A stretch of DNA of 64,000 nt from Strix aluco (Eukaryota > Chordata > Aves > Strigiformes > Strigidae). A model generated the notes under the pieces. That model was not told where the DNA came from and made no database searches. It saw only the letters and a list, made by a program, of their open reading frames with translations. The DNA is taken from contig NC_133937.1 of assembly GCF_031877795.1 (NCBI RefSeq), positions 17,883,501-17,947,500 of the forward strand. Reading direction: 5' to 3'. Below are positions 11,708-26,081 of this stretch, piece after piece (the first letter of the stretch is position 1; the number at the start of each line of letters is the position of its first letter). A program made the translations under genes and the position numbers.

Positions 11708-14700
11708 ATTAGTTGCTTTATTATTTCACTGTTAGTAAAGAACTTTGGACTAAGGCTTAGGAAGTGTGCCCTTTAAGGGACCATGTATCCTCCCATGTAC
11801 AAGTCCGTAACTTTCACCAAGAGAATATGCCAGATTTGCTAGACCTAAGTTTTATCACCCAAACTATCGCCCAGGCACTATTGGTCATTGGTAGTTCTGA
11901 CATCAGTGTGTTACTGAGAAGAATCCATGTTCTGCAGACATTGCAATAGACCTGGTACATAGATGTGTTAGTGATGCAGTAGCCCCTTAGTAACAGTATA
12001 GTAGAGGACACACTAATAAAGAACCTGTTACTGACTAATGCAGGCAAGCTCTGTGTAACTCCAAAGGAGCATTGATATATATCTTGCATTTTAATGGTTT
12101 GGAGGCCTTTTGTTTTTTCTTTCCACAAGTGAATGTTACAGTGATGGACCTATCTTAGTGCTGGTTATTTGCAGTGGGAAGGAGATACAGTGATCAAAAT
12201 AGAAGAACCAGCATGTCAGAGCACTACACTGAAGACCTCTGAGGTCTAAGAGGAAGTGTTCCTTCCTACAGGCTGCCAAATCTGGTGCTCCAAGCAAAGC
12301 ACGTGGCTCTTGCAGAGACAATTTCCTGTTGTTAATAAGTGGAAGTCATCTGCAGGGGAAGTGATGTGTCTGTCACAAGTTTGAAAGCCCAAGGATTTGA
12401 CTATCAGAGTTTGAGGACCACAGTCAGGACTGCAGCTGGCAGATCAGAACTGTTCTGCAAAATTTGGTTTCTAATTAACTGCATTGCTCAGATAGCCTTT
12501 TTTTGTTCTTTACCTTCTGAACATGTTACTTGCATAGGAAAGTCAAAGGTTCTGCTCCCAAAGCCAGTTACAAGGCACTATACTCCTGGGAAAGAAGTTA
12601 ATCAATTAAATCAGTCACAATCAAGTAATGCAAATCAATCCTTTCTCCTGAGACTGGATACACAGAATTTGAAGAATTCCCAAAATTAGCTGCCCAGCAG
12701 TGTTGCACCCCCACCTCCACCCCAGTAGCACAGACCCAGGGAACACTAGAAGGGGGAAAAATGGATTTTAGTTTCATAAATTATGAAAGTTACAATAAAG
12801 AAAGCAAAAAAACCAACAATTTTGAGTTCATGCTGTCTCAAAGGCTCAAAGTCTGGTCATGTTTAATAAAACCATGGAAACATATGAGTTGTTACATAGA
12901 CACCATGTCACAAAGTGGGCCCAAAGGAGTCTGTGTAGTAACTCAGTCTTCTCGCCTGGCTGAATGCTCCTATGAGCTAACTATGAGGGAGCAGCAAACC
13001 ACCCTCCAGTTTGTCAGTATTGCCAAATTTCACAATTTCATGGCAAGACTTTCTACAGTTACTATATTACTTCAAGGTTCCTTGGTGTATTGGAGCAGTG
13101 GAGAATCTCAGTTATATTTTTTTCACCTTCCTGATTGTTGGAAAAAGGCTTGAAGCATGGATTCAGATAGGAAATCATAGGACCCACAAAATGTTTTGAA
13201 TGTATTTTGAAAATGTCATTAATGGAAGCAAAATCTTTTTTTAAAGCATTTGAGGTGAGAATTTTGCTCCCTGTGGTCATTATCAGGCTCCTGATAGATG
13301 CAGCGTATGATACACTATATTACAGCAGGGTGATGCCATGTCATGACAAAGTAATGATGCAAAGTCTTGCCAGCTGAAGATTGCAAACTTGAACTGATGA
13401 CCTGTCTTCCTCTCTTGGAACTTGGTCAGTAGAGCCAGAGAATGAGTTGACAGGGATGAATCTGCTTTTCTATGGATTTTGGTTAATTTTTTGTAAATCC
13501 CATTTCAAATTCAAAACCACCAACATTCCTATAAACATGTTTCCTGAAGTCCTGGCCTCTGCAGCAATGTTTTTCAAGAACAGGCATCCACCAAACTGCT
13601 TATAATCAACAGACACCACAGTGAGTCACCATTATGATTCACTGACCTAGTTGTAGTGCACGGGATTGTAAAAACGGGTCCAGATTTTCCTCTGCCACAC
13701 AGAGAGGGTATACTCTGACTGTCAGCTTCACTACACCAAAATGAGAGACGTGGCCCTGGGTGATGGGTACTATAGTAGGAACACACAGCCTGTCCTCAGA
13801 TGTTGTGCTACAGGCTGAAGTTAAATGAGATGCCATATGAACTTAAAAGCAGAGACTGCCACCAACAGTGACAGAATCTTTACAGTCCTGAGCATACTGA
13901 CCAGTGCTGTATCACCACCAACACTGGCCAGTGTTATACTTACATTTTCCAATGTATGGACAGCTATGGACACAGTCAGATGGGGCTTTCAGGCAGGTTG
14001 TACAGTTGCGGTTCAGCCAGCTATTGATCTACACAGCTTTTCTTAGTGTTACAGTATAGTGAGGGAGGGAGTGTCCTAGGCCAGATATTTAAATGGCAGA
14101 CTTACCCAAGAAGACCCTTATCTATAGGTCACTTTCCCCCTTACTATCACTTCCTCTTGTAAATATTTCTAAAACAATCGGTAAACATGTTGTCACTTGC
14201 AGACATCGGTAGAGGTTTGATGTAAACTAGGATGTTGATATGAAGGGTTGTTTACATTCTGTTTACTCATATCCCACTAAGAACTGGATGAACCCTGTTT
14301 CACAAATAATGTGGAAAACCCACAGTATTCCAAACATCACTCCATGAAGATGTGCAATGAATAAAAGCAATGTGGAAATGTATAGAGAAAATGTATGTAT
14401 TGAACAGGCAATGTACCAGAAGCTGCACAGCACTTTGGCATGAGAGAGACTATGAAAAGAGATGAGGCTGGCCAGTAGAAGAAAGAGGCTCGCAGAAAAG
14501 AAAGACAGTGGAAAAGAAGTTGCTTAGCTGGAAAAAGAGTCAAAGAGTGAATGTTACAGTGTGGTGCCTGTTCACAGACTAGCTCCTCAGAGCTTGACCA
14601 CCAAATTGCTAGACAGTGAACTCAGTGAATCACAGATTGGAGCAACCAGATGTCATAATAATTAATTCCAACTGTACAGTAACTGAAAACAGCATAGAGG

Positions 14701-17700
14701 CAGTAATTTCTTGTTGACAACATTAATACAACATCATCTTTAGACTGAAAAGCCTCAAGTTTTATAGTTCTAGGTAATAAAAAATTATTAAATACTTCTA
14801 AAGGAAAGAATACAATTCTAGATTCTGAGACAGGTTTTGCTATGAGACAAGACCATAGTCTTTAGATATCTCTGAAGGGACTAACTCAGCATCCATAATT
14901 CTAAAAAATCCCTTTGAAATCATGTGTCCATGGATAAGGCAGGGCTTCTTCACAGGCATGTATCTGTCCATTATGAAGCAATAATTTCAAATCCTCTTTA
15001 AGAAAATATTTTGAAATTTTATAAAGGAATTCCAAGAACTTTGCCATGGGAGTGCTCTCCTTCTTTAATGTCAGTTCTAACTTTACCTCTTAATGTAATG
15101 ATCCTTGAGGTAAATGATTCTTAGGTTGCTTTTTTCCTTATTTAAAGGTGATATTTTGATATGCATCTTGGGGATTTAAATGCCCAAACTGCATTGAAAT
15201 GCCTTAGGGCAGAGCACACAGTTCCTATAGAAACTGTTGCCTCTATTAGTATCTCCTGTGTTCGTAAGATCCAAAATGTAGCTTCTCGTCTGTATATTTC
15301 TATTCTATTTCTCACTTTATTTGGAGGATGTTAAAAATGAGGAAGACAAAGTTTGTGCTTGTTGATATGCATAACAGTGCATGAAGGCTGCTGGATCTTC
15401 CATTTTTTAGGATGAGAGCCTTTCCATAGAGTAATAAGACAGTTGTTTGCATCTGATCTATAATGTTCAGTTCTTTTAATTGAGTGTCAAATTATGGTTC
15501 CTCAGGATACCGCAGGAATTTAATTAAGTGGAGCTACTTTGTTTACACAGTGCAAATGAGAACAGAATTTACCTGCAGTTGAGAGACAATTGAGAGAGAT
15601 TTTCTCCATCAGCAGCAGAATACTATCATTTTTAAGATTTTTATGTAGTTAATTGTAGATAGGTTAAGAAATTGTTCATTAAAGACTATATAGTTGTTGT
15701 GATTCCACTCTTTTATCCTGTCCAGCAGTTTAAATGAAAATGTCATAACTTTGTTTTACAGTTCTTATGTTTTCCACGAGAAAGTGGGGAAATGGAACAG
15801 AGAATTAAGGCATTAGCTTTAATGGGGGCTTGGGGGGGATTTGGTCAATTGTTTGTGTTTTTTCAGTGTAATTGATACTTGGCACCATAAAAAAACCCAA
15901 AACAAAAAAACCCAACCAAACAAACTCAACCCTCTAAGCACTTAGTATCTTTCATGTAATAACAAGCACATCTTCTACTGTTCAGCACTTGTAAGCAACC
16001 CCAGAATAGCAAACCTGTGCAAACAACTCAGATCTTCTGAGAAACTTTGAAGTAAAAAGTTACTTTGTGCAAAACTCAGCACTTTGTGACCATTCAGACA
16101 ATGGCAAACCGATGTTCTCAGCTCAGCACTTGCCTGCTCTTCTGCAATAATAAGCCAGTGTGAATGTATGACAGAAGAAAACCACTTAAACAAAGATTTC
16201 ATTTCCAAGTTCACAAGGAGTGAGTAAAACCAGATTTTGTCATTTACAGATAAATTTTCTTACATACAGAATAAAGTGCAAAAGGTTATACCTGGGCTTT
16301 TGGTATGCTGCAATACTCATAGTTAGTATGCAAAGATGTGATTATTTATTTTTTTTTATTTCCTTGCCAGAATCCTGAGGCCACATTAAGCAAGGAAGGG
16401 CAAGGCAGGGTGGGATAGCTGACAAGCAGTGATTAAGGATTTGCTCCTTTTCACAACAACTTTGGGGTCATAATTCTGCTGTTCACTCAAATGTTTTCAG
16501 GGCACCTTTCTGGCTTTTAGCTGTATGCTGCAGGAAACCATTTCAACTCGTGCTGCTTGTGTAGCAGTGTGACAGGGACAGCTGGACTAACTGCTCAGGT
16601 CTGCAGAGCTGTGTTCCGTCCCCATCCTCTTCCTGGTCTGAAACATGACTCTCCTTTTCCCATATTCTCTCTCCCCATTTCTGACTCATTCACTGTTTCT
16701 TTTTATATACAGAACGGAATGATTCCAGTGCAGGAGAGGTCAGAGCAGCTTCTGCAACTTTGCACTGCTCGTACAAAGGCAGTATCTAGCTATCTCATTC
16801 ACACAGTGCTATGCAGACTTGGGGGACCAAAGTATCTGGCTCACAGCAGATTATTTTCCTATAATATTCAGCTCCTTCGTATGTCTCATCTCCTCCTGGT
16901 GGCACTGGAGGAGGGGAGGCTGCGCCTGGAGGGAGAACATAGCAGCTGGATTGGCATCTGTCATGTGGCAATAAAAATAGCAAATCACTATTATGATTTC
17001 AGCCACAAAATTATTATATAACCCTGAGTTACACAAGATTCAAGTTTTTTTCCTCATGTTCATGAAAGTGACCTTTAATGACCGATTTCTAGTCAGATAA
17101 ACACCAAACTTTCGGAAAAGGAAAGTCCAATTACGTACTGAATGTTCTCAGCTCTGACATAGAGCTGGGAATCTATCTAACAACTGGACTAATGACAAAC
17201 CATCATAGTCAGAACCTGTTTTACAAACTGAAGTTAGCCTGTGGAGTATTTGTCAGGGATTTAACCAGAAAAAGTCTGGAAATTAATCTGTAACACAAAC
17301 AGCCTTTGTTCAGCAAACTGCTTACATGTTCCTTCAGGCAAGTTTTTCCTTTGGCTGGATTAGCTAAGCAAATAACTATGCAGAATGCTTACTCCTGGGT
17401 TTGCAAATCTGAATGAAATTTATTTCCTTTACAGGTGCACTGTATATCTGAGTATGTCAAGGCAAGATCAAAGTCTCAGTCTTTGGGACTGTGTTTTGTT
17501 TCAGTAAAGCTCAGGTCCTTTGAAACACAAGGGAACTCTGGTTCTGAGTTATCAGCAGGACTACTGGTGCTCATCACCAGGTGGTTAAGAAACACTTTCA
17601 ATACTACTGAAGTCCTGTTCATATTTTTGTGCCCTTTAGACAAGGAAACAAAATTGAAATAAGGGACTCAGAGTATTTTAATTCCAGACTTCTGATGGAG

Positions 17701-18330
17701 GATGCTAACAAGCTAGAGGGCACTTGGCTGAGCCAAGTAACTCATGAATACAAACCATGACTGAGGCCTATTGAAAATATGGCTTTGGAGAGCCCTGTAA
17801 TAGTATAAACTATAAATTATGATTTAGAAATCCTTTTAATAGGCAGCTAATTAATTCAGACACACAGAACTGTGTGTGTACAAGTGTCTGGTAGTGAGCT
17901 AGCTCCTGTACAGTCAGAGAAAAAAAACAGTTTTCTCAAGAAAAATAATGTAATGTAATTGTCTCTGTATGTCTTTTAGGAGTTTGCAAGGGAATGCCAA
18001 CATCAGCCAAGCTGCCTCCCCTTTTCTGCAGTATCTTAATATGTTGTTAGCTCTACTCTAGACATCAGCTTTGTCCAAAGGTGTCCAGTGGAACCTGCAT
18101 TTAAGTGAGTCTGAAAGTGCATTCTGCAAATATTTGGCAAATTGTTAGTACAGGTTTTTCTTTCTTGGCTAAAATCCATATTGTCCTTTAACCCAAGTTG
18201 CTGTGTTATGTTTTTAATTATTACCGCTCTATTATACAGACTTTTTCAGTGATGTAGCAACTGTATACTCTTTTTCTGAAAGTGTCCTGCATACTTGATT
18301 TTTTTGTACAGTGCTTCACAGACTCATTAA

Positions 18331-18475
18331 TTCAGTCCCACCACCTCTGCCATTAGGAAGTTTATATACTTCCCATGTTACAGGTGCACACATTGGCGGG
18401 AGGGACAACACTTCTCAGGGTTGTGGAGGAAATCAGTAGCAGAGCCTGAATGAACCCTTAGTTCTCTGGTCTTAC
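18331..18475 (-). repeat. MIR-like SINE relic
   Basis: On the + strand the order is 'cttcccatgttacaggtgca', a region resembling the 'cacag...gtcacacag' section, then 'cagtagcagagcctgaatga' and 'tctctggtctt'. This is the reverse complement of the core and tRNA-derived part of MIR-type SINEs. It is strongly diverged, and the call rests on remembered consensus. Confidence 0.5.
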
Positions 18476-21400
18476 ATTTCAGTTGAGAATTCAGGACAGC
18501 ATCTCAGAACACAGGGCAAAAAGGGCCACCTTCCCTTTAGGTTTTCTCACAAGTGCGTGCTCCTGCACTGAACTCCTCTGGAGTCTGAGATAAAATGAAG
18601 AGCCTGAGTCTCTCAGATGCCTTTGAGATTGCAACCCAGAAGCCCATTCTTCACCACAGGGCTGTTTTCTGGCAGCTAGCTAAAACCAGCACAAAACTAC
18701 AGAAATCCATCCATTGTCAAAACTATAGATATTTGATGGGCTGAATTTTGTACCAAATCTGTGGCTTTCTAGAGTCATTCCAATTTTTGCTAGAGAGAGA
18801 GTGAGGCATAATAAATTACAGATGCGACACGCTTCTTTTCCTACTTTGAAAAAAAAATTAGTAAAAAAGTGAGCTTGAAAACATTTGTTGCTGTTACACT
18901 GTTATTGACATAATGAGGCAGTGAAAAGCAGCAAGAACAAGGAGAGAAATAGAAGTGTGCCCTAATCAGCCTGCATAGGCTGTCTTGCTGTCTCATGAGC
19001 TAGGGATTAATCTGGGACCTCCTCACTCCACACCATGCAGGTGATTCTATGACCACTACAGACCTGCCTGCAGCTATTTTTGGACTTTGAAACACCCAGT
19101 TGCTGTTCACAGGCCTGAGTGATGCTCTGGCTTGCCTGGGCCTATGCCTTGTTCTGCAACATGTAAGTTGTGCAGGTATTGTGCAGCTCATTGCCCCAGC
19201 TGACTTCCCCTGAATTCCCTTCCCCGTTGCCTTTGGTGGCTCGGAGTGGCAGAGCTGAAGTCAATGAGACTGTCTAAGGAAGGAACTGGTCATGTCTACC
19301 TTTCCTGTTGAGCTCTTTCCCTTTTACAGCTATAGTAGACCTATTAACACATTAGAGAAAGTTGGGAGTCGTTTGCTCTTACAGAGTACTTGCGCACACT
19401 GTAATTGAGATGTTTCCCAACACCCCATCAGGCAGACAGAATGATTGTGAAAACATGCCTGGGTGTTACAAGGGGATTTTTGCCTGTTTGAGCATCACGA
19501 GTCAAAGCACCCATTAAGGTAGACAGGGAACGGAGATGCTGAATCTTTCAGAAACCATTTTGAAAGTTATGACCAAAACGAGAAAGTAAAGAATAAAATA
19601 ATGAGCATGTACTAATGCAGATACACCCTGCATCAAGGTGAGAGGAGTTAACAATGAAATAGGCGGTGTGAACTTTGAGGAAGGACTCCTCAAAGGCTCT
19701 ATGTGGGGGCTGAAGAGTTTTGTGAATCTGGAGACATTCACAGAGCATGAGCAGGGAAGAGTGCAGATCATTGTCAGCACTTGGGACTGGAGGAACTGAG
19801 AGCTTCTTTGGAAAGAAAGTGGGCTGTGATGAAAGCAGAGCTCGGTGACGCATACACAAAACAGGACAGTGGTTTGCAGAAACATTCTCGTGCTAGCTTT
19901 TGCAGAGATTGATTGGTTTGGGTATAGACACACCAGCCAGCTCCCTAAGAAGTACATGGAGAGAGGAGGGTAACAAGCAGGATGGATCCATCAAGGAGGG
20001 ATATGGTCTTATCCTCTATCTTGCTCCACAGACATTTCACTACATTTCTCCAGTCTACTGTGCCCCATATATCCTGCCTTTCATGAACCCCTACCTCCTT
20101 CTTGGTTATGTGAAAGGATCACACAAACAAGCAAGGTGTGGCTGAAGGGAAAACAAAAATGACCTGTGATCCACATCCAGGAGAGAGGAAGTCCACCTCC
20201 CTGTATTTCTATGTCATATCTTACTGTTTTACACCTGCTTTTCATGGTTTTGTTTCCTACTGAAAGTTAGCTCTTCCCCAGCTGCAGCTGCCTTTTAGCA
20301 GATCTCTCACAGATGCCCACGTTGCTCAGTCTATTTGGCCAAGCTGATCTTTGATCCTGGCAATGATCAAATTCTAGTGTCATGGAAATCGCACTTCCAA
20401 GATAAGCTACTCACTATCTTACCTGTATCTCTGTGAATAGAACTGAGATTATAGGGTTATGGGGAGACAAGACAATGGTAATATAATGGAAACTAGACAG
20501 ATCCCACCTTCTCTCGTGATATATCTTGGTGACCAGTTGGGATTGTATCTTTTCTTCCAGCTCTGGCTGTCTGTGGAAGACACCCTAGCAATGAGAAGTT
20601 AATTCTGACTTCTGGGCTGTCCGTCCTGTGTCCTCAGATCTAGCTGAAGAAGAGACCTTATAATACAGTTTTTCTTTGCAGTGTAGGGAATTGCAGCTCT
20701 ATGTGGGAACATCTATTCCTTTCCTTTGGTTATTGGAGGCTTATTGGCTGTTTGACTGAGAAAAGCTCAAGCAAGCAGATGTGTTAAGGTAGGCGTGGTC
20801 ATCTCGTCTAATACACAGGCTTTTCTGATCAGAAAAGATTATTGAGGACTAACCTTTTTAGCATGTGAGACAGCAGAAGCAGTCTGGCTTGACTCATGGG
20901 ATTGACAGAGGAGTTAGTAAGTTTACCTGAGGACATTCCGAAACATCATGAGACATGCTGTAGCTAAATATAAAGCAAGTCAGTTGGTGCCACCCTGGGA
21001 AACAGAACTAATGGGTGGTGTGGTACAGAGATAGCAGAGCCTGCTGAGAAGAGGGAGACAAACTCTCCCACTGACTTCTTGCAAGGTGTCAAGGCAGTCA
21101 GGCTTACCCACAGTTGTAGAGCTGTGGCTGGAGCTAATATCCAGTATCTGTAGGATGTTGGGGAGGTGAGGAGAAATGATAAGAAGATACAAGAATTAAT
21201 AGGACAAGGAATACAGATAGTTGAAAGCTGAGAGTTTCAAGGGATTCCAAGAGTACTTAGGATTTTCCATCTTGAACCTGGGATGATTCTTACTTGAACT
21301 CAACACACATCAAAATATCCAGAAAATAGACTTTGCTGGTCTCCTTTTGGATTGTATATTGATTTGATTAGCTAGCCCATAGCAACAATGCTGTAATACA

Positions 21401-24400
21401 CATGAGCCCAGATGTTTTCTGATAATAAAACTGTACCTTGCTAACACTTAAGGAAGAAAGATGCTGGGTCTTCTCCAGGAAGAGAATGGTTGTGTCCTGC
21501 AAGAGATGTGGCTTAATGAAGCAGGAGAAAATTAGCCAGCCAGAGTATTTGCTATACAAAGCCAGTCTCAGCACCAAATAGCAATCTCCAAAGCTGATTA
21601 CTGTATTAAGCTTCTGTTTGTCACAGGTGCAAGAGATGTGTTCTGATTTTAACCTGCCTCAGATCTCGCCTCCAGTTATGGATGTAGAGGAACTGTGTTT
21701 TGGAACTTGACCCTACCCACAGGTAACTCTTTCACTGAATAGTTCAGGAATTTAACTAGTCTAGCTACCTCTGAAGGTCTTGCTGTGCATATGTACCTCT
21801 TGAAACTGACCTTTAACATCTCTTCAAATTGATTCTCATTGATCAAACTGGGCCACTGGTGCTTCCTTTCACCCACTACTTTCTTTACTTTTTCTTTCTT
21901 ATTTAGAACCTCAACTCTTTGGGGTTTACATACTCTTGGCTAGGGCAGAGCACTTCAGCTTCTCATTAGTGCTTCCAAAGCTTAAGGGAAAAAACAGAAA
22001 TGTGCAGCAACGTGAGCATGTGTGTGGATACGATATCGTCATCCATGAAGGCTCAGATATCAAGGCTTACTCTTTCAGTGACCCCAGAAAAGGCATGGCG
22101 ATCACAGCTTGTAGGTGGGACTGTCACCAAAAGAAAATAAGAATTCATTTGTGCCTGATATTTCTAGTGCCTGATCACTGAGCTGCATGAACAAGTCACA
22201 CAGAAAGTGGCTTCCGTAGTGGAAGATAAAGCATACTAATTTCCTAAATCTGAAAAGACATGGGTTTTATTATCTTTTGGCCCAGACTTGAATAGGGGAT
22301 ACATCTTGAAATATAAGTAAAAAATCAACTAAGTATCTGAGTATCATGTGACTTCTGTTTTCAGCAAGCTAGTAGAGGGTGGGGAGACTCCCATGTTAGC
22401 AATTGCATGAAAATGACAATATTCAATGGCAGCACCACAGAATGTCCATCTCTGCATAGAAACTGGTTTTGCTGCTACAAGCACATTCATGTTGAGATCA
22501 TTATCTACTCAACAGTTCTTGATTCCTTGTACTTAAGAGGATATGCTGTGTCTGTTTTGAAACTGGATGGCAGAGAATATGAAGACTGACTTTATAGACA
22601 GGTATTTTAAAACAGTATAGCACATTTATTTTAAACTGGAACACCAATAGATTTTATATACACTGTCTTACACCAGAATCACTCTATCCACCCCTTCTGC
22701 AGTTAAAAGAAACAATATTACAGACATAGAACATAAAATGAAATTCTTCTGTATGACAGAAATACATATTTTAGAACAGCTGTTATTCAGGACTAGCCGT
22801 ATCTTTGGCCTTTTCTTTCAGACCTGTTCAGATCTAGTTATTTGAATGACAGTACCCAGGTCTTCTCATTTTTCTGGGTACAACCATGTTTCAAAGGTGT
22901 TTTCAGCCTATGGTTCCAGCCATCATTGTTCTTTCAGCTTCACTCTGCCTGACGACTTCAAAACAACTTGTTTGGAAGGGAGCTGTGATTTTTTCATGGT
23001 ACAAGGACCCAGAAAAAATTACTTATTACTTATGCATCCAGAGAATAGGAGTCACAGAAGAAGGACAAAACAATAAAAGGCCAGCATGCAAATTATTATA
23101 TTAAGTGCTTAGCATCTTCTTTTGCATGGAAACAAGTCCTGCTTATCCAAGTGTCACTACTGATGAGGAAGCAAAATTTCAGCTCTTGCCTCTCCTATTC
23201 TGGAACGATCTTCAAAAATTCCATTAACAACTGCATATTCTGTAGCACTGTTCCACTGGAGATGTGTGGGGCTTGATCAGAGGCCTTTGACACCTGTTTT
23301 GATATCACTTATGTGAATTATTTTACTTTTTTCATGTCGGTATATGAAACTACCATTATTAAGTTTAACTCTTAGCACTTTGCAAGCAATGCAGTAGCCA
23401 TCAAACAGACAAGAGAGTCAGATAAAGATCACCAGTAGCACCCAGGTGCTCCACAGGGAAGCTGCAGCAAAGTTTATTATTGTCTCTTGCGTTACCTTTA
23501 AATTTTGCCTGGAGGCCAATGCTGAAATCAGGCTTCCAACATGCCAGGAAATTTACAACTACTTGCTAAATCACCCTCCTTGCCCTGAAGACTTTCTATT
23601 CTAAACCATCACTCTTCATTTTATAGAAAGGTGATGCATAAACTCAGTCCAGAGTTAGATTTTGCAGCAGGTTGACGCTGACTTGCCTCATGTCTTGCAG
23701 AGCATCTGTGAGAGAATCAGAAATGTTTTCCGGGAACGCCATGAGTTTCAGCCATGTGTCTTTCTCACCCAGCCTCTTTTATAGGCTAGAAGACATGGAG
23801 TAGTGAGTGACTGAGGTTTTTAAGTCATCCTAGTCAGTGGGGGCACTTATATTCATGAAAAACACCCAAAATTGCAGATACAATGGATATGCAAAATCCC
23901 ACCCAAAAAAACCTGTTAGAAGTTGGTATCTCATTTCAGTTCCCATGAGAATGAATATTCTACCAAACATCATGTTTTCAATGGAGATTAGATTGGGTCT
24001 TGTTCTGTGTTTTCTTTTTTTCTCTTTTCTTTTTTTTAAAATATCTTCTATTGAGGAGAAAAACTCTCATGGAAAATCATACAGTTTATTTCATCTGTTT
24101 GAGAAAGAGCAGGATGTTTTGCTGGTTAATTCATCATGTGTGAAAAATAAAATGTTGCCAAAACCTACACTGAACATACTTCCTTAAGAAAAGCAGGTTG
24201 AATTACATTAAGCCTCAAGGGATTTTAGTCACTGTAGAAATGTCAGTCTATAGTTTCTACTATACCAGCAGGTTGGAATGCCCATACTTGCCCAGAATAT
24301 TGCTTCTGTCTTATACATCCTTATGAGTTTTATTTAACATGCCAGTCTCTGATTACAAAATATTTTTTTCTATATGTAAGATTTTTGGAAAACTCATCTA

Positions 24401-26049
24401 AAATCCTTTTAGACAATATTTTATCTTTCTGCCTACATATATCAAGGCTTGAGTCAGAATTCCTTAAATCTTCTGATATATCATCTGTACATGAAAGGAG
24501 CACATAGTGATGAACTGGAAAAATGCAGAGGATCGATAATATCTCAAGTAATCCTCATATCTTTATGTTGCTGGGACATGAAACATGAAATGGCACTTAT
24601 AACAAAAAGTTAGGCATCTGAAGGTGACCTGTGTTTGTCACTCAGGTTGTTTAAAATTTTTATCAGCTCTCTTGATGCCTGTTTTACAGATGTAACCTCC
24701 TATCTTGCAGACAATGTATATGGTGCACTAGGTAAATGTACTTACTACTTAGAATAGAAGAATGGTGCTTGCCTCTGCAGACATTCATGTCAGTCATCAC
24801 CATGATTTTTAAAGTGCAAATTTTCATGAAGCACCTGCATGACAAAAAGTTGGTAGAAACAGCCTTTAATTCGTAAATGTGTTTTAAAATTTCTTTAGGA
24901 TTTTCCAGGGTGAAAAAGGCTCTAAAAAGACAGAAATACAAATAAGTCATCAGGAGTGAAATGTGACAGTTGCAAGTTTTATTATTTGGGTGCTGACAGG
25001 TCATTTCCCCTTTGCCTTTTGCATAGAGTGTAATATTGTAACCAGTCAGCACCAACCATTTGGCTTGTCAGCAGAAGGGCAGGGAAATCACACACCAGGC
25101 AGGGAAAGCTTCTTTGTTTCTTTCCCAGGGAAATCCATGACAGGAAACAAAGGACAAAATTATAAACGGTGATCAAATAAGATAGAATCATCCACTCAGG
25201 AATTTCATTCTCTTTTCACTGGGCAATGAGAACAAAAGGCTCAATGTTTAGCTGCTCTGATCTCAAGAGAGCCAAGTCAGTTCTCTAACTGAGCACCGGG
25301 GCTTTAATGGTGACTAAAAGCAAACGCGGAGAATAGTTGTGTTCCAAGGGGAGGACAAGTGGAGCAGGTTGGGGATGGACTACACCTCCAGCAGCTATGA
25401 AGCACTATCAAAGAACCCACCTTTGCAGATAAAAGTTTGGCTAGAAATTAAGCTTTTTTCTCAGTGCGTGTCACTCTGACCTATGAAACAAGGTGCAGCA
25501 CTTCAAATGCACAAATATGTCACTGAACCTCAACAAAGCCCTTAATTATACAGTGATTAGGGAATTACTGCATTGCTAGGAGCATGAAGTGCTCAGTAAT
25601 ATCCCACAGCTGTCTGAAGAAACCTTTGTGCTGGTGCCAAATAGTTTGTGGGGACATTAAAACAAGCAGTGAATTCTCAGCAAAAATTAGGCTAAGCTCC
25701 TTTACTTATAAACAGCGGCAATGCTTCTGGACTCCAAATGTGGGCATTCCCACCCTGGTGCCCATGCCAGTAAGAGAGAAGGGCTCTTAAAGCTTTTCTC
25801 TGTTCCAGCTTTTGAGGGCATGCAGATACATCTTTGATCCCTGCTTTATATTGGTGTGTCTTGGCCATTTATGGTGTGCCTTGTCCACTTATCTCGCCTC
25901 CCTTACAAATACCATTAGCATGCTTGAGTCCTCAGGTAGGCAGACATCAACAGCTGGAGTGTGGATCCGAGGGAAGTGATAAATTATCAGATGCAAGGGA
26001 CATATCCTCATTAGATGTGATTTTAAAATTTTGTTCAAAGCATGAAAAT

Positions 26050-26081
26050 AGTGGAGACAGAAACTAGTGGAGACAGAAACT
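26050..26081. repeat. 16-base tandem duplication (agtggagacagaaact x2)
   Basis: Two exact adjacent copies of a 16-base unit. The lack of divergence suggests a recent slippage event, and it may be length-polymorphic. Confidence 0.95.

Larger units (their letters stand above)
10011..18330. other. Intergenic DNA, no gene recognised
   Basis: No recognisable exon on either strand. The longest open frame here, 16557-17021 on the + strand (154 codons), shows no known domain. It runs through a stretch resembling a polypyrimidine tract, and its length is within reach of chance. Local features are the hairpin at 11660-11687 with its adjoining 10-base duplication, and A-rich or T-rich simple stretches near 15890-15925 and 16345-16361. 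Confidence 0.55.

Noticed and set aside
16557-17021. 154-codon open frame on the + strand
   Set aside because: No domain, no start context, and overlapping open frames on the other strand. The length is within chance for this much noncoding DNA.
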